Assembly (NCBI RefSeq): GCF_001279005.1
Contig: NZ_LGCN01000210.1
Location: 277,944-341,943, forward strand
DNA length: 64,000 nucleotides
Reading direction: 5' to 3'
DNA from: Streptomyces caelestis
GTDB taxonomy: Bacteria > Actinomycetota > Actinomycetes > Streptomycetales > Streptomycetaceae
Shown: positions 16,762 to 25,909 of the stretch, one piece after another
Layout: every line of letters starts with the position of its first letter
How positions within the stretch are numbered: the stretch's first letter is position 1
Translations under genes and position numbers: made by a program
Notes under the pieces: generated by a model
The model's database searches: none
Told to the model about the DNA's origin: nothing
The model's input: the letters and a program-made list of their open reading frames with translations, nothing else

Positions 16762-18246
16762 GTGCCGGTCACCTATAGAAAACAAAGATTCCGCAAACGT
16801 AGTTTGAACTCCGTGTCACACAACGTTCCCCCCACGAAGCGCATCCTCCTCAGATCCGGCAAGAGCCCCTACGCGGTCATGTCCGTGGAGGAGGCCCTCC
16901 ACCGCGACGTCATCGCCACCAACGCCGGCAACCTGATCTTCAGCGACGCCGCGCACAAGATCCTCGAAACACCGCGCACCGAGGTGGTCTCGAACGAGAT
17001 GCGCACCGAGGTGGCCGAGGCGGCGCGGATCAACGAGGAGTACGACGCCTTCGTCGTCCCGCTCGCCAACGCCTTCCGCCCGTCCTTCGAGCCGGGCCTG
17101 AAGCGGCTGACGCGGCTGATCGGCCGGCTGAAGATCCCCGTGGTCGTCCTCGGGGTCGGCGCGCAGACCGGGCTGAGCTACAACCCGGACCGGCTGAAGC
17201 CGATGGAACCGAGCGTGCGCGCGTTCGTCTCCGCGGTGCTCGACCGCAGCGCCTCGATCGGCGTGCGGGGCGAGTTCACCGAGAAGTACCTCAAGGACAT
17301 GGGCTTCGGCGACGTCGAGGTGATCGGCTGCCCGTCGCTGTTCATGTACGGCAAGGAACTCCCCGTGCAGAAGCGGGCGCAGGAGCTGACCGCCGACTCG
17401 CGGATAGCGATCAACGGCTCGCACAGCGCCGTGCGCAAACCGGTCATGGAGCGGACCCTCTCGCGCACCCACGCGCGCTACCCGAACCTGCGGTTCATAG
17501 GCCAGAACCTCAGCGACGCCAAGCAGCTGCACTGGCGGGACCTGTCCGACCCGAACGGGAAGGTCACCGCGATGCCGACGCACCCGGACCACCCGATGTA
17601 CCGGGAGGGCAAGGTCCGCGTCTACGTCGACCCGGTCACCTGGATCGACGACCTGCGGGACTTCGACTACTCCTTCGGCTCGCGCATCCACGGCAACATC
17701 GCCGCGCTGCTGGCCGGCACGCCCGCGACCGTGCTGTGCGCGGACTCGCGGACGCTGGAGCTGTGCCGCTACTTCGAGATCCCGCACCGCCGGATCGACA
17801 AGCTGCCCGAGGACGTCGACCCGGCGCGGCTGTACGAGGAGACGGACCTCAGCGCGCTGACGGGCAACCACCACGAGCGGTTCGAGCGGTTCACGGCGTT
17901 CCTGGACCGCAACGGCCTGGAGAACACGTTCTCGCACGGCGACGGCGGCGCGGCCTTCGAGAAGAAGCTGCGCTCCCTGGACTTCCCGGCGGGGGTGCGC
18001 CCCTGGACCGACACCGACCTCGCCTCCCTCGCCTCCCGCATGGGCTGGCTGAACAACCGGGTGGGCGAACTGACCGAGGAGAACACCCGGTTGCGGCGGG
18101 AGCTGACCCGGGCGAAGGCCGGGGCGCGCAGGCCCACGGCCGTGCCGGCGCCCACGTCGGTGTACCGCAAGGCCCGCCGCGTGGTGGGCGCTCCCCTGCG
18201 CCGGGCACTGCAGGGGGGCCGGAACCAGGGTTCCGGGGGGTCGTAG
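16762..18246 (+). CDS. Polysaccharide pyruvyl transferase-family protein
   Basis: 494 residues. The core (about 30-400) has polysaccharide-pyruvyl-transferase features: RSASIGVRGEFTEKYL, EVIGCPSLFMYG and FGSRIHGNIAALLAGTPA. The family transfers pyruvate ketals from PEP to sugars of wall polymers; donor and acceptor here are unproven. The C-terminal ~90 residues include a short coiled coil (NNRVGELTEENTRLRREL) and a basic tail. The GTG at 16762 has AGAGGA 5 bases upstream, but the first ~17 codons include AGA, AAA and TTG, rare in this genome; GTG at 16813 is the alternative. Plus-strand, followed by a TagF-like gene in the same orientation. Confidence 0.82.
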   Translation: MPVTYRKQRFRKRSLNSVSHNVPPTKRILLRSGKSPYAVMSVEEALHRDVIATNAGNLIFSDAAHKILETPRTEVVSNEMRTEVAEAARINEEYDAFVVPLANAFRPSFEPGLKRLTRLIGRLKIPVVVLGVGAQTGLSYNPDRLKPMEPSVRAFVSAVLDRSASIGVRGEFTEKYLKDMGFGDVEVIGCPSLFMYGKELPVQKRAQELTADSRIAINGSHSAVRKPVMERTLSRTHARYPNLRFIGQNLSDAKQLHWRDLSDPNGKVTAMPTHPDHPMYREGKVRVYVDPVTWIDDLRDFDYSFGSRIHGNIAALLAGTPATVLCADSRTLELCRYFEIPHRRIDKLPEDVDPARLYEETDLSALTGNHHERFERFTAFLDRNGLENTFSHGDGGAAFEKKLRSLDFPAGVRPWTDTDLASLASRMGWLNNRVGELTEENTRLRRELTRAKAGARRPTAVPAPTSVYRKARRVVGAPLRRALQGGRNQGSGGS

Positions 18247-18347
18247 CCCTCCGGTCACTCCCCGCGGCGAGGACACCCGCGTGTCGTCCGGAGGCCGGCG
18301 CGCGTTAACCCGGGCGCCCGTCCTGCGTCGACCCTGGAGTGACCGCA

Positions 18348-20375
18348 GTGCCCGAACCCTCGTCCCCCCGGCGGCGGACCGCCGCCCCGTTGCTCGTCCT
18401 CGCCGTGCTGGCGGCCGCCTTCACCGCGCAGGCCGTCGCCGCGCTGCGCCCCCACGTGCCGCTGCTGCTCGTCTCGACCGCCGTGTCCCTGGCGGTCGAG
18501 GGCGTGCTGTACCGGTGGCAGCCCGACATGGTGGCGCTGTTCGCCAAGTCGCACGCGGACGTCACCGTCCGCCACGTACTGCGCGATCTGCTGCTGGTGG
18601 TGGGCCTGCTGCGGCTCGGCGAGCAGCACCGGGAGACGCAGTACGCCCCGCTGGTCGCCGGGCTGCTCGCCTTCTACGCACTGCACTGCACGGTCCAGGC
18701 GGTGTCCGTGCTGGTCCGCCGCACCCGCACGCTGCCGGTGCTGACCCGCAACATCGACGCCTCGGCGCTGCGCCTGTCCCCCGCCCCGGCCGCGCTGCTG
18801 CGCCGCCCCGGCCACCGGCTGCTGGTGTTCGGCCTGCCCGCCACGGCCGGGCTGACGGCGACGGCGGTCACCGACGACGCCCGGTGTGCGGCGGCCGGTG
18901 TCGCGCTGGCGCTGCTGCTCGCGTCCGCGGGCCTGTGCGCGCTGCTGCTGCGGCTGCTGCCGGGCCGGCGTCCGGCGGGCGAGCGGGAGGTGCTCGACTG
19001 GTTCGACGCGTGGCTGGCCGAGTACCGGCCGACGGTCGGCCTGTACTTCTCCGGCGGTCCGTCCTCCGCCTACCAGGCCAACATGTGGCTGGAGCCGCTG
19101 GCCGGGCTCGGCGGACGGCCGGTGATCGTGCTGCGGGAGCGGTTCATGGTGCCGAGGATCGCGGCGACCGACATCCCGGTCGTGTGCCTGCCGAAGGTGT
19201 CCACGCTGATGCGTCTGGAGCAGTCCACGCTCCAGGTGCTCGTCCACCCGTCGAACTCCGGCAAGACCTCCCAGGTGCTGCGGATCCCCACGATCAAGCA
19301 CGCCTTCGTCAACCACGGCGAGAGCGACAAGCTGTCGTCCTGCAACCCGTACGCGAAGGCGTACGACGAGGTGTGGGTGGCCGGTCCGGCGGCGCGTGAA
19401 CGGTACGCGCTGGCCGAGGTGGGGGTCGAGGACAAGGACGTGGTGGAGATCGGCCGCCCGCAGCTGGACGCCGTGCGCCCCTACGCGGGTCCGCCCGCCG
19501 GCGCCTGCGTGACCGTGCTGTACGCGCCGACCTGGGAGGGCTGGGACGGCAACCCGGGCAACACCTCGGTGGTCGCGGCCGGTGAGAACCTGGTGCGGGC
19601 GCTGCTCGCCGACCCGGGGGTGCGGCTGCTGTACAAGCCGCATCCGCTGACCGGCTCGGTGGACCCGCGGGCGGGCGCCGCCGACCGGCGCGTGCGGGAG
19701 CTGATCCGGGCGGCGAACCGGGAGCGGTCCGGGGCGCGCCCCGCGCCGTCGGGGGAGCCGGCCCGGCGCGCCGCGGAGCTGGACCGGCTCACCACGGCCG
19801 CCTTCCGGGCGGGCGCCGACCAGGTCGAGCGGATGCTGGTGCAGTCCGCGCCGGAGCCGGGCCGGGCGCAGGCGGTGGCACGGGCGACGGCGGCCTGGGA
19901 GGAGGCGTACTGGGCGTCGCTGCCGGAGTGGGAGCACCAGGTCGTCACGGACGTCCGGCCCGACCTGTACGCCTGCTTCAACGTCGCCGACCTGCTGATC
20001 AGTGATGTGTCGAGCGTGATCAGCGACTTCCTGGCGAGCGGGAAGCCGTACGCGGTGGCGAACACCGGCGGGCTGCCCGAGGAGGCGTTCCGCGCGGCGT
20101 TCCCGACGGTGGCGGCGGCGACGGTGCTGACGCCGGACGCGGCCGGGGTGCCGGCCCTGCTGGAGGCGGTCCGCGACCCGGACAAGGACGAGTTCGTGAC
20201 GGCCCGTGCGGAGCTGAAGCGGCGGCTGCTCGGTCCGGCCGTCCCGACGGCCCAGCAGCGGTTCGCGGCGGCGGTGGAGGCTCTGTGCACGGCGGCGCGG
20301 GAGCACAGGGACCGTGCGGCCCGTCGCCTCACCGCGGAGCTTCCCGGCCAGCGCCGCGGCACGCTCATCCCGTAG
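18348..20375 (+). CDS. Membrane-anchored CDP-glycerol/ribitol phosphotransferase (TagF-like), copy 1
   Basis: 675 residues. The first ~210 contain several membrane spans; a TagF-like domain follows (about 225-600) with LYFSGGPSSAYQANMW, the catalytic-His segment FVNHGESDKLSS, APTWEGWDGNPGN, LYKPHPLTG and LLISDVSSVISDFLASGKPYAV. TagF/TarL enzymes polymerise glycerol- or ribitol-phosphate from CDP-polyol. Classical members lack an N-terminal membrane domain, so direct anchoring is notable. The GTG at 18348 has GGAG 8 bases upstream. It shares layout and motifs with the minus-strand gene starting at 24034 and lies beside the pyruvyl-transferase-like gene. Confidence 0.88.
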   Translation: MPEPSSPRRRTAAPLLVLAVLAAAFTAQAVAALRPHVPLLLVSTAVSLAVEGVLYRWQPDMVALFAKSHADVTVRHVLRDLLLVVGLLRLGEQHRETQYAPLVAGLLAFYALHCTVQAVSVLVRRTRTLPVLTRNIDASALRLSPAPAALLRRPGHRLLVFGLPATAGLTATAVTDDARCAAAGVALALLLASAGLCALLLRLLPGRRPAGEREVLDWFDAWLAEYRPTVGLYFSGGPSSAYQANMWLEPLAGLGGRPVIVLRERFMVPRIAATDIPVVCLPKVSTLMRLEQSTLQVLVHPSNSGKTSQVLRIPTIKHAFVNHGESDKLSSCNPYAKAYDEVWVAGPAARERYALAEVGVEDKDVVEIGRPQLDAVRPYAGPPAGACVTVLYAPTWEGWDGNPGNTSVVAAGENLVRALLADPGVRLLYKPHPLTGSVDPRAGAADRRVRELIRAANRERSGARPAPSGEPARRAAELDRLTTAAFRAGADQVERMLVQSAPEPGRAQAVARATAAWEEAYWASLPEWEHQVVTDVRPDLYACFNVADLLISDVSSVISDFLASGKPYAVANTGGLPEEAFRAAFPTVAAATVLTPDAAGVPALLEAVRDPDKDEFVTARAELKRRLLGPAVPTAQQRFAAAVEALCTAAREHRDRAARRLTAELPGQRRGTLIP

Positions 20376-20410
20376 GGGGTCCTCGCCCCCGCCGCCCCTT
20401 CCCGTCCCGA

Positions 20411-20431
20411 CCCCGGGGGCTGTGCCCCCGG
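20411..20431. terminator. Hairpin after TagF-like copy 1
   Basis: CCGGGGGC TGT GCCCCCGG: a short, very stable stem in the convergent gap between the TagF-like gene and the glycosyltransferase. This hairpin type recurs in Streptomyces intergenic DNA. Confidence 0.65.
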
Positions 20432-20457
20432 ACCCCCCTTCGGCCCTACGGGCCTGG

Positions 20458-20504
20458 TCCTCGAACGCCGGACGGGCTGATTCAGCCCCTCCGGCGTTTG
20501 AGGA
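20458..20504. repeat. Streptomyces interspersed palindrome
   Basis: A 47-bp imperfect palindrome reading TCCTCGAACGCCGGACGGG then GCTGATTCAGC then CCCTCCGGCGTTTGAGGA. I recognise this as a REP-like palindrome found in intergenic regions of many Streptomyces genomes. It probably also acts as a bidirectional terminator here. Confidence 0.75.
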
Positions 20505-20524
20505 GCGGCGGGGGCGAGAAGGGT

Positions 20525-21718
20525 TCAGGCCGGCGTGACCGCTCGGAACGGGGCCAGCAGACGGCGGGCGGCGCGGCGCGGCAGGGAGTCCGTGCCGCCC
20601 GCGCGGTAGCCGGGGACCGCGCGGGCCTCGCGCGGGGAGGCCAGGTACACGGAGTCGGGGATGCCCGCCGCGCGGTCGCGGAAGTGCGGGTAGGCGAGGT
20701 AGACGCGGCGGCCCCGGCGCTCCAGCAGGGCCCGCGGCTGCTCCTTCTCCCGGACGAAGCGCAGGACGTCCATGAGGGGTTCCAGCCGCTGCCCGGCCAC
20801 CAGGTGCAGCCGCAGCCGCTCCTCGACCTTCAGCCGCCGGGCGACGCCCTCGGTCCAGTGGACGTCCATCAGCGGCCGCGCCAGCTCCAGTTTGCGCCGC
20901 CGGACGTCGTCGGTGTCCTTGAGGAACCGGGGGCCGAACTGGGGCAGCAGGGTGACGGTGAAGGGCCGCACCATGAGCAGGTCGCGGCGGGGGCCCTCGG
21001 GGACGAGACCGGCGATCAGGTTCATCAGGGCTCGGGCGGAGTCGAACCGCAGGGTGTAGCCGCCGCTCCTGGTGACGTGCTTGCCGTCGTCGCGGCCCAC
21101 CAGGTAGTAGCAGGTGTAGTCGGCGATCACGGAGACGCCGTCGGCCCGCAGATAGGCCTCCATGGTGAACAGCGCGTCCTCGCCGGTGAACAGGGACTCG
21201 TCGAACCGCATGCCGTGCCGCTCGAGTAACGAGCGGCGGAACAGTTTCTGCGCGCTGAGCGTGAACTTGATGGGGGAGGAGTAGACGTCGGTGCGCTCCA
21301 GCGTCCTGCCCCACATGGACTTCGGCGCGCCCCGGTTGACGCCTTCGATCCGGCCCAGCACGACGTCGGTGCCGGCCCGGTCGGCCATGCCGACCATCCG
21401 CTCGAGGGCCTCGGGGCCCAGCCGGTCGTCGGCGTCCAGGAAGAAGACGTAGCGCCCGGCGGCCTTGGCCAGGCCCACGTTGCGCGGGCCGCTGGGGCCG
21501 CCCGAGTTCTCCTGCCTCAGCACGGTGACCGGCATCGGCGCGCGGGCCGCGAACTCCTCCAGGCACTCCCCCGTGCCGTCGGTCGAGCCGTCGTCGACCG
21601 CGATGACCTCGACGCGCTCCGGGGCGATGGTCTGCGCCTCCACGGAGGCGAGACACTCCGTCAGGTACGGCATCGCCTCGTACGCCCCGATGACCACGGT
21701 GACATCAGGCTGCGCCAT
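20525..21718 (-). CDS. Family-2 glycosyltransferase
   Basis: 397 residues from an ATG at 21718. GT-A fold: VTVVIGAYEAMPYL, VIAVDDGSTDGT and the metal-binding DADDR segment, then FTGEDALFTMEAYLRA and a C-terminal extension. The N-terminal half resembles glycosyltransferases that decorate wall teichoic acid polymers. Last gene of the minus-strand cytidylyltransferase, TagF-like, GT unit. The sugar is unknown; rhamnose or a hexosamine would fit the neighbourhood. Confidence 0.85.
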   Translation of the reverse strand: MAQPDVTVVIGAYEAMPYLTECLASVEAQTIAPERVEVIAVDDGSTDGTGECLEEFAARAPMPVTVLRQENSGGPSGPRNVGLAKAAGRYVFFLDADDRLGPEALERMVGMADRAGTDVVLGRIEGVNRGAPKSMWGRTLERTDVYSSPIKFTLSAQKLFRRSLLERHGMRFDESLFTGEDALFTMEAYLRADGVSVIADYTCYYLVGRDDGKHVTRSGGYTLRFDSARALMNLIAGLVPEGPRRDLLMVRPFTVTLLPQFGPRFLKDTDDVRRRKLELARPLMDVHWTEGVARRLKVEERLRLHLVAGQRLEPLMDVLRFVREKEQPRALLERRGRRVYLAYPHFRDRAAGIPDSVYLASPREARAVPGYRAGGTDSLPRRAARRLLAPFRAVTPA

Positions 21719-21866
21719 GGTCACTTTCCCCCTCGTCACGGGGCGTTTCCCCCGTATCGCCTCATTCTTTATGTGTGAGACGGCAGTTCGAAGCGAGAGG
21801 TTGCGTCGGACACCTGTTTTAGTGGTCCACGTCACAGGACCGCCGACGGCCTGTCGGGCACGTGAA

Positions 21867-21909
21867 AGGGCTCGGCCCCCGAGGAATCGATCCTCGGGGG
21901 CCGAGCCCT
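21867..21909 (-). terminator. 19-bp stem terminator after TagF-like copy 2
   Basis: A 19-bp perfect inverted repeat (arms 21867-21885 and 21891-21909) with loop ATCGA, 20 bases after the TagF-like stop. It would reduce read-through into the downstream glycosyltransferase gene, which may therefore have its own promoter. Confidence 0.85.
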
Positions 21910-21928
21910 GCCGAACCCGCCGGGCCGG

Positions 21929-24034
21929 TCAGCCGGCGTCGACGCCGTCCGCCCCACCGGCCGCCGACGTCCGCGGCACGGGCACCGCGTCCGCCAGCTC
22001 CACGTCGGGGCCGCCGGTGGTGATCCGGGTCTCCTGGCCGAGGTTGCGCGTCTCGGCCTTCAGCGCGAGCTGGGCGACCGCGGTGTTGAACCGGTCGATG
22101 GACTTCGGCTCGTCCGGGCCGAGCAGGTAGCGCTTGAGCTCCCCCCGGTCCCCGGCCAGCGGGTCGGCGGACGGGGCGCGGACCGCGTCGAGCAGCCCGC
22201 CGAGCTCCTTCGCGCCGTTGGACAGGATCACCGCGGCGCGCACCGCCGTGTTCTGCCGCTTGAACTCCTCCACGCCCAGCTCGGCGGAGTCCGTGACGGC
22301 GTACGGCTTGCCGCTGGCGATGAAGTCGGAGACCACGCTGGAGATGTCGGAGACCATCGCGTCGGAGACGTTGAAGCAGTCGTACAGGCGCGGCTCGGCG
22401 CCCGTGATGACGCGGTGCTCCCAGTCGGGGAAGGAGCGCCAGTACGCGGTGTTCCACTCGGCGCGCAGCCGGGCGGTCTCCTCGTGCCGGGCCACGTCGA
22501 CCACCCCGTCGCGGGAGGCCTCGGCCTCGTCGCCCTTGTCGGCGCCGCCGGCCAGCTCGGCCAGCCGGGCCTCGATGCGCGCCAGCTCGGCCCGCGCCTC
22601 TGTCTGGGCGGCGGTGTCGGCGGTGAAGCGCGGGTCGGCGGCGCGCGCGGCGGCGGCCTTCTCGATCAGCGCGGTGATCCGCTGGTGGGCGGCCTTCGCC
22701 TGCGGGCTGCGGGTGCCGGTGAAGGGGTGCGGCTTGTACAGGACGCGCACCGCCGGGTCGGCCTGGACCAGCTTCTTCACGATGTTCTCGCCGGCCAGCA
22801 GGATCGAGGTGTTGCCGGGGTTGTCGTCCCAGCCCTCCCAGGTGGGGGCGTACAGGACGGTCGGCATGCGGTCGCCGGGGACGCCCTGCCAGGTCTGGAT
22901 CGGGGCCAGCTGCGGGCGGCCGACCTCGACGATGTCCTCGTCGCGGACGCCGACGTCGGCGATGGCGTAGCGGTCGCGGCCCGCGCGGCCGGCCGTCCAC
23001 ACCTCGTCGTAGACCTTGCTGAACGGGTTGACGCTGGCGAGCTTGTCGCTGTCGCCGTGGCCGATGAAGACGTGCTTCATGGTGGGCACGCGCAGCATGT
23101 GGATGTTCTTGCCGACGTTCGCCGCGTACAGCGCGACCCGCACCGTGGACAGGTCCATGTTCATCAGGTGCACCCCTCCGGGCACGCAGACGACGGGGAC
23201 CGTGGTGGGCGCCAGGTTCTGCAGGATGACCCGCTCGCGCAGGATGACCAGCGGACGGGTGTCCAGCTGCTCCATGGTCTCCAGCCACATGTTGACCTGG
23301 TAGGCGGAGTCCTTGGAGCCGGAGAAGTACAGCACGGTCTCCGGGCGGTACTCGCGCAGCCAGCCGTCGACCGCGTCCAGCACCTTCTCCGGGCTCGGCG
23401 GGGTCTTCCGGCCGCGCACGTAGGGCAGCAGGGCGAGGACGTACAGGGTGCCCGCGGCCACCGTGACGCCGATGCCGGTGTAGCCGATGGCCGCCGACTC
23501 CAGGGAGGCGCCGGCCAGTATGCCGACGACCGCCGCGAGGTCGAGGTGGAGCATCTTCTCCGCGGGCCGGTTCAGCAGCGCGCGCGGCGGCGCGTCCGGG
23601 ATGCGGATGCGGGAGGCCAGGTCGACGTTGCGGGTGGCGACCGGCATCCGGCGGCGGTTGCGGATCAGCGTGGTGAGCGCGCCGTGCGGGGCCTGGAGAC
23701 CGTAGAAGGCGATGAAGCAGGCGATCGCCCCGTAGTAGATCAGGTTGTCCGCGAGGGACAGGCGGGCCAGCAGCAGGATCAGCAGCAGCTGCCGGATCAG
23801 GAAGCGGATCGACAGGCCGGCCCGCACCTTGCTGAGGCGGCTGACCAGGTAGCTGCCCTTGCGGTGCAGATAGTGGTCCGCCAGGTACGTCACTGCGGCC
23901 GCCGCCGCGAAGGCGGGGATGCTCGGGACGAGCGCGGCCAGCATGAGGCAGGGGAAGCCCAGCACCATGAGGGCCGCCGCGGCCAGCTCGGCCGCGCTGC
24001 CCACCCGGGCGACGCGAATAGCGGTGGATATCAC
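21929..24034 (-). CDS. Membrane-anchored CDP-glycerol/ribitol phosphotransferase (TagF-like), copy 2
   Basis: 701 residues. About 220 residues with several membrane spans, then a TagF-like domain with LYFSGSKDSAYQVNMW, FIGHGDSDKLAS, APTWEGWDDNPGN, LYKPHPFTG and MVSDISSVVSDFIASGKPYAV; an Ala/Glu-rich helical insert and a short acidic tail follow. Clearly paralogous to the plus-strand gene at 18348. Predicted to add polyol-phosphate units from CDP-activated precursor, probably made by the enzyme encoded just upstream. The GTG at 24034 has GAGCAGG upstream. Two such enzymes could divide priming and elongation, as TagB/TagF do, but that is inference. Confidence 0.88.
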   Translation of the reverse strand: MISTAIRVARVGSAAELAAAALMVLGFPCLMLAALVPSIPAFAAAAAVTYLADHYLHRKGSYLVSRLSKVRAGLSIRFLIRQLLLILLLARLSLADNLIYYGAIACFIAFYGLQAPHGALTTLIRNRRRMPVATRNVDLASRIRIPDAPPRALLNRPAEKMLHLDLAAVVGILAGASLESAAIGYTGIGVTVAAGTLYVLALLPYVRGRKTPPSPEKVLDAVDGWLREYRPETVLYFSGSKDSAYQVNMWLETMEQLDTRPLVILRERVILQNLAPTTVPVVCVPGGVHLMNMDLSTVRVALYAANVGKNIHMLRVPTMKHVFIGHGDSDKLASVNPFSKVYDEVWTAGRAGRDRYAIADVGVRDEDIVEVGRPQLAPIQTWQGVPGDRMPTVLYAPTWEGWDDNPGNTSILLAGENIVKKLVQADPAVRVLYKPHPFTGTRSPQAKAAHQRITALIEKAAAARAADPRFTADTAAQTEARAELARIEARLAELAGGADKGDEAEASRDGVVDVARHEETARLRAEWNTAYWRSFPDWEHRVITGAEPRLYDCFNVSDAMVSDISSVVSDFIASGKPYAVTDSAELGVEEFKRQNTAVRAAVILSNGAKELGGLLDAVRAPSADPLAGDRGELKRYLLGPDEPKSIDRFNTAVAQLALKAETRNLGQETRITTGGPDVELADAVPVPRTSAAGGADGVDAG

Positions 24035-24187
24035 GAATAACCTGCTCTTGGAGGGGGGAGTGCCGGTTTTGTGCCTGTGCGCAATTCGAGAGGTACGGAT
24101 TCAGGCCCCCGCGAACTCCCGTCGACTCACCACGTGAACAGGAGGCCGCGGAGGCCTGAATTACGGAAGATTATTTAACGGCAATTA

Positions 24188-25684
24188 TTACACGCCGTCC
24201 TGACGGTCCAGCACCGCGGCCAGCGCCTGCTCGAACCCGGTGGCCCGCGCCGCGCCCGCCGTCGGGTCCTGCTGCCGTACGTCGATGACATGGCCGGTGA
24301 GCTCGGACAACAGCACGTCCAGCGAGGTCCGGGCCACCGCCTCGGAGGACAGCAGACTGCCCGCCGGCTCCTGCCCGAAGGCCTTGGTGCGCATCGGCGT
24401 GGCGGTGCGCTCCGGGTTGATGCAGTTCACCCGGACGCCGTCGCCGGCCCACTCGTCGGACAGGGCCTGGGTGAGGTTCACCATCGCGGCCTTGGTCGAG
24501 GAGTACAGGCTGTACTCGGCGCGCCCGCGGGTGTAGCTGCTGGAGGTGTACAGCAGCAGCTGTCCGTCGGTCTCCGCGAGGTACTTGTAGGCCGAGCGGG
24601 CGATCTGCACCGGGGCCAGGTAGTTGACCTTCAGCGCCTCCTCGATGGTGGCGTTGTCGGTCTCGGCGAGCTTGCCGATGCGCAGCACGCCCGCGGTGTT
24701 GACGACGTAGTCGATGCGGCCGGTCTCGCCGTACGCCTTGGACAGCGCGTCGTCGACCTCCTCCGGGTTCTCCACGTGGGTGCCGGTGGTGGAGCGGCCC
24801 AGCGCGTAGACGGTGGCGCCGTAGGACTCGGCGAGTTCGGCGATGTCCTTGCCGATGCCGTACGAACCGCCGAAGACCACCATGGTCTTGCCGGTGAGCA
24901 GCTGCCGGTAGGCCTCCTCGGAGACCTGCTCGGGAGCGGCGGTGGAGGCGAGCTGGAAGAGCTTGTCGGCGATGAAGACGTCGACCGGCTGAGTGACCTT
25001 CATGTTGTACTCGTCGCCCGCCACGACGTGGATCGGCACGTCCGGCAGGTACTTGAGCACGACCGAGCAGTCGTCCGTGGCCTGGAAGTTGGGGTCGCCG
25101 GCGGCGACCTCGTAGGCGCGGCGGATGGTGGACAGCTTGAAGGCCTGCGGGGTCTGGCCGCGGCGCAGCCGGGAGCGGTCCGGGATCTCCGTGATGAACT
25201 CGCCGTCCTCGCCGTGCGTGCGCGTGACGATGATGGTGTCGGCGGACGGGATGGCCACGTCGACGGCCTGGTAGCGCTCCAGCGCGGTCACGCAGTCGTC
25301 GATGACGCGCTGCGACAGCAGGGGGCGCACGGCGTCGTGGAAGAGGACGTTGCGGTCCTCGCCCTCGGCCAGGCCCTCGCCGAGCGCGGCGATGGCCCGC
25401 TCGGTGGTCTCGTTCCGGGTCGAGCCGCCCTCGATGACCTTGGTGACCTTGGTGAGCCCGGCCTTGGCGACGATCTTCTCGATGTCGGGCACGTACCCCG
25501 GCGCCATCAGCACGATGATGTCGTCGATCGAGTCGGCCTTCTCGAAGGTGGCCAGGGTGTGCTCGATGACTGCCTTGCCGGCGATCTTCAGCAGCTGCTT
25601 GGGGATCGACAGACCCACCCGCTGACCGGTACCGCCGGCCAGGATCACTGCGGTGGTACGGGGCTTGGCTATGTGCTGGGACAC
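24188..25684 (-). CDS. Bifunctional cytidylyltransferase / SDR reductase (predicted CDP-ribitol synthesis)
   Basis: 498 residues, two fused enzymes. The N-terminal ~235 residues are an IspD/TarI-like cytidylyltransferase (VILAGGTGQRVG, IPKQLLKI, FHDAVRPLLS). The C-terminal ~240 are a short-chain dehydrogenase with FGGSYGIGKDI and the YSLYSSTK catalytic Tyr-Lys. The order matches Haemophilus Bcs1, which reduces ribulose-5-phosphate and activates ribitol-5-phosphate with CTP, so CDP-ribitol is the likely product; CDP-glycerol or a methylerythritol role is less likely given the SDR domain. The GTG at 25684 is used. It heads the operon feeding the TagF-like enzyme 150 bases downstream. Confidence 0.88.
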   Translation of the reverse strand: MSQHIAKPRTTAVILAGGTGQRVGLSIPKQLLKIAGKAVIEHTLATFEKADSIDDIIVLMAPGYVPDIEKIVAKAGLTKVTKVIEGGSTRNETTERAIAALGEGLAEGEDRNVLFHDAVRPLLSQRVIDDCVTALERYQAVDVAIPSADTIIVTRTHGEDGEFITEIPDRSRLRRGQTPQAFKLSTIRRAYEVAAGDPNFQATDDCSVVLKYLPDVPIHVVAGDEYNMKVTQPVDVFIADKLFQLASTAAPEQVSEEAYRQLLTGKTMVVFGGSYGIGKDIAELAESYGATVYALGRSTTGTHVENPEEVDDALSKAYGETGRIDYVVNTAGVLRIGKLAETDNATIEEALKVNYLAPVQIARSAYKYLAETDGQLLLYTSSSYTRGRAEYSLYSSTKAAMVNLTQALSDEWAGDGVRVNCINPERTATPMRTKAFGQEPAGSLLSSEAVARTSLDVLLSELTGHVIDVRQQDPTAGAARATGFEQALAAVLDRQDGV

Positions 25685-25850
25685 AGGTGACCTACCTTGG
25701 GGCGACAGGGAACTGCGAAATGGTCCCACTTGTGGTTACCGCAGTGCAAGGTGAGCGACCTCTGCCGCATATGTGCGCGCCACCTGTCATTCACCCAGGA
25801 CTCCGGGCGCCCGGTGAGGGTTCCCGGGACGCACCGTGAATTCTTGTGAG

Positions 25851-25867
25851 TAACTCCACAGGAGTTA
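25851..25867. promoter_or_regulatory. Operator-like inverted repeat ahead of the CDP-ribitol gene
   Basis: TAACTCC-ACA-GGAGTTA, a perfect 7+7 inverted repeat, lies 167 bases upstream of the cytidylyltransferase start in a locally AT-richer stretch. The size suits a dimeric repressor site; it is too short and AT-rich for a strong terminator. Confidence 0.45.
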
Positions 25868-25909
25868 TGCCATTGCTGTGCGTGACAGGCGTGACACCAC
25901 CCGGTCGGC

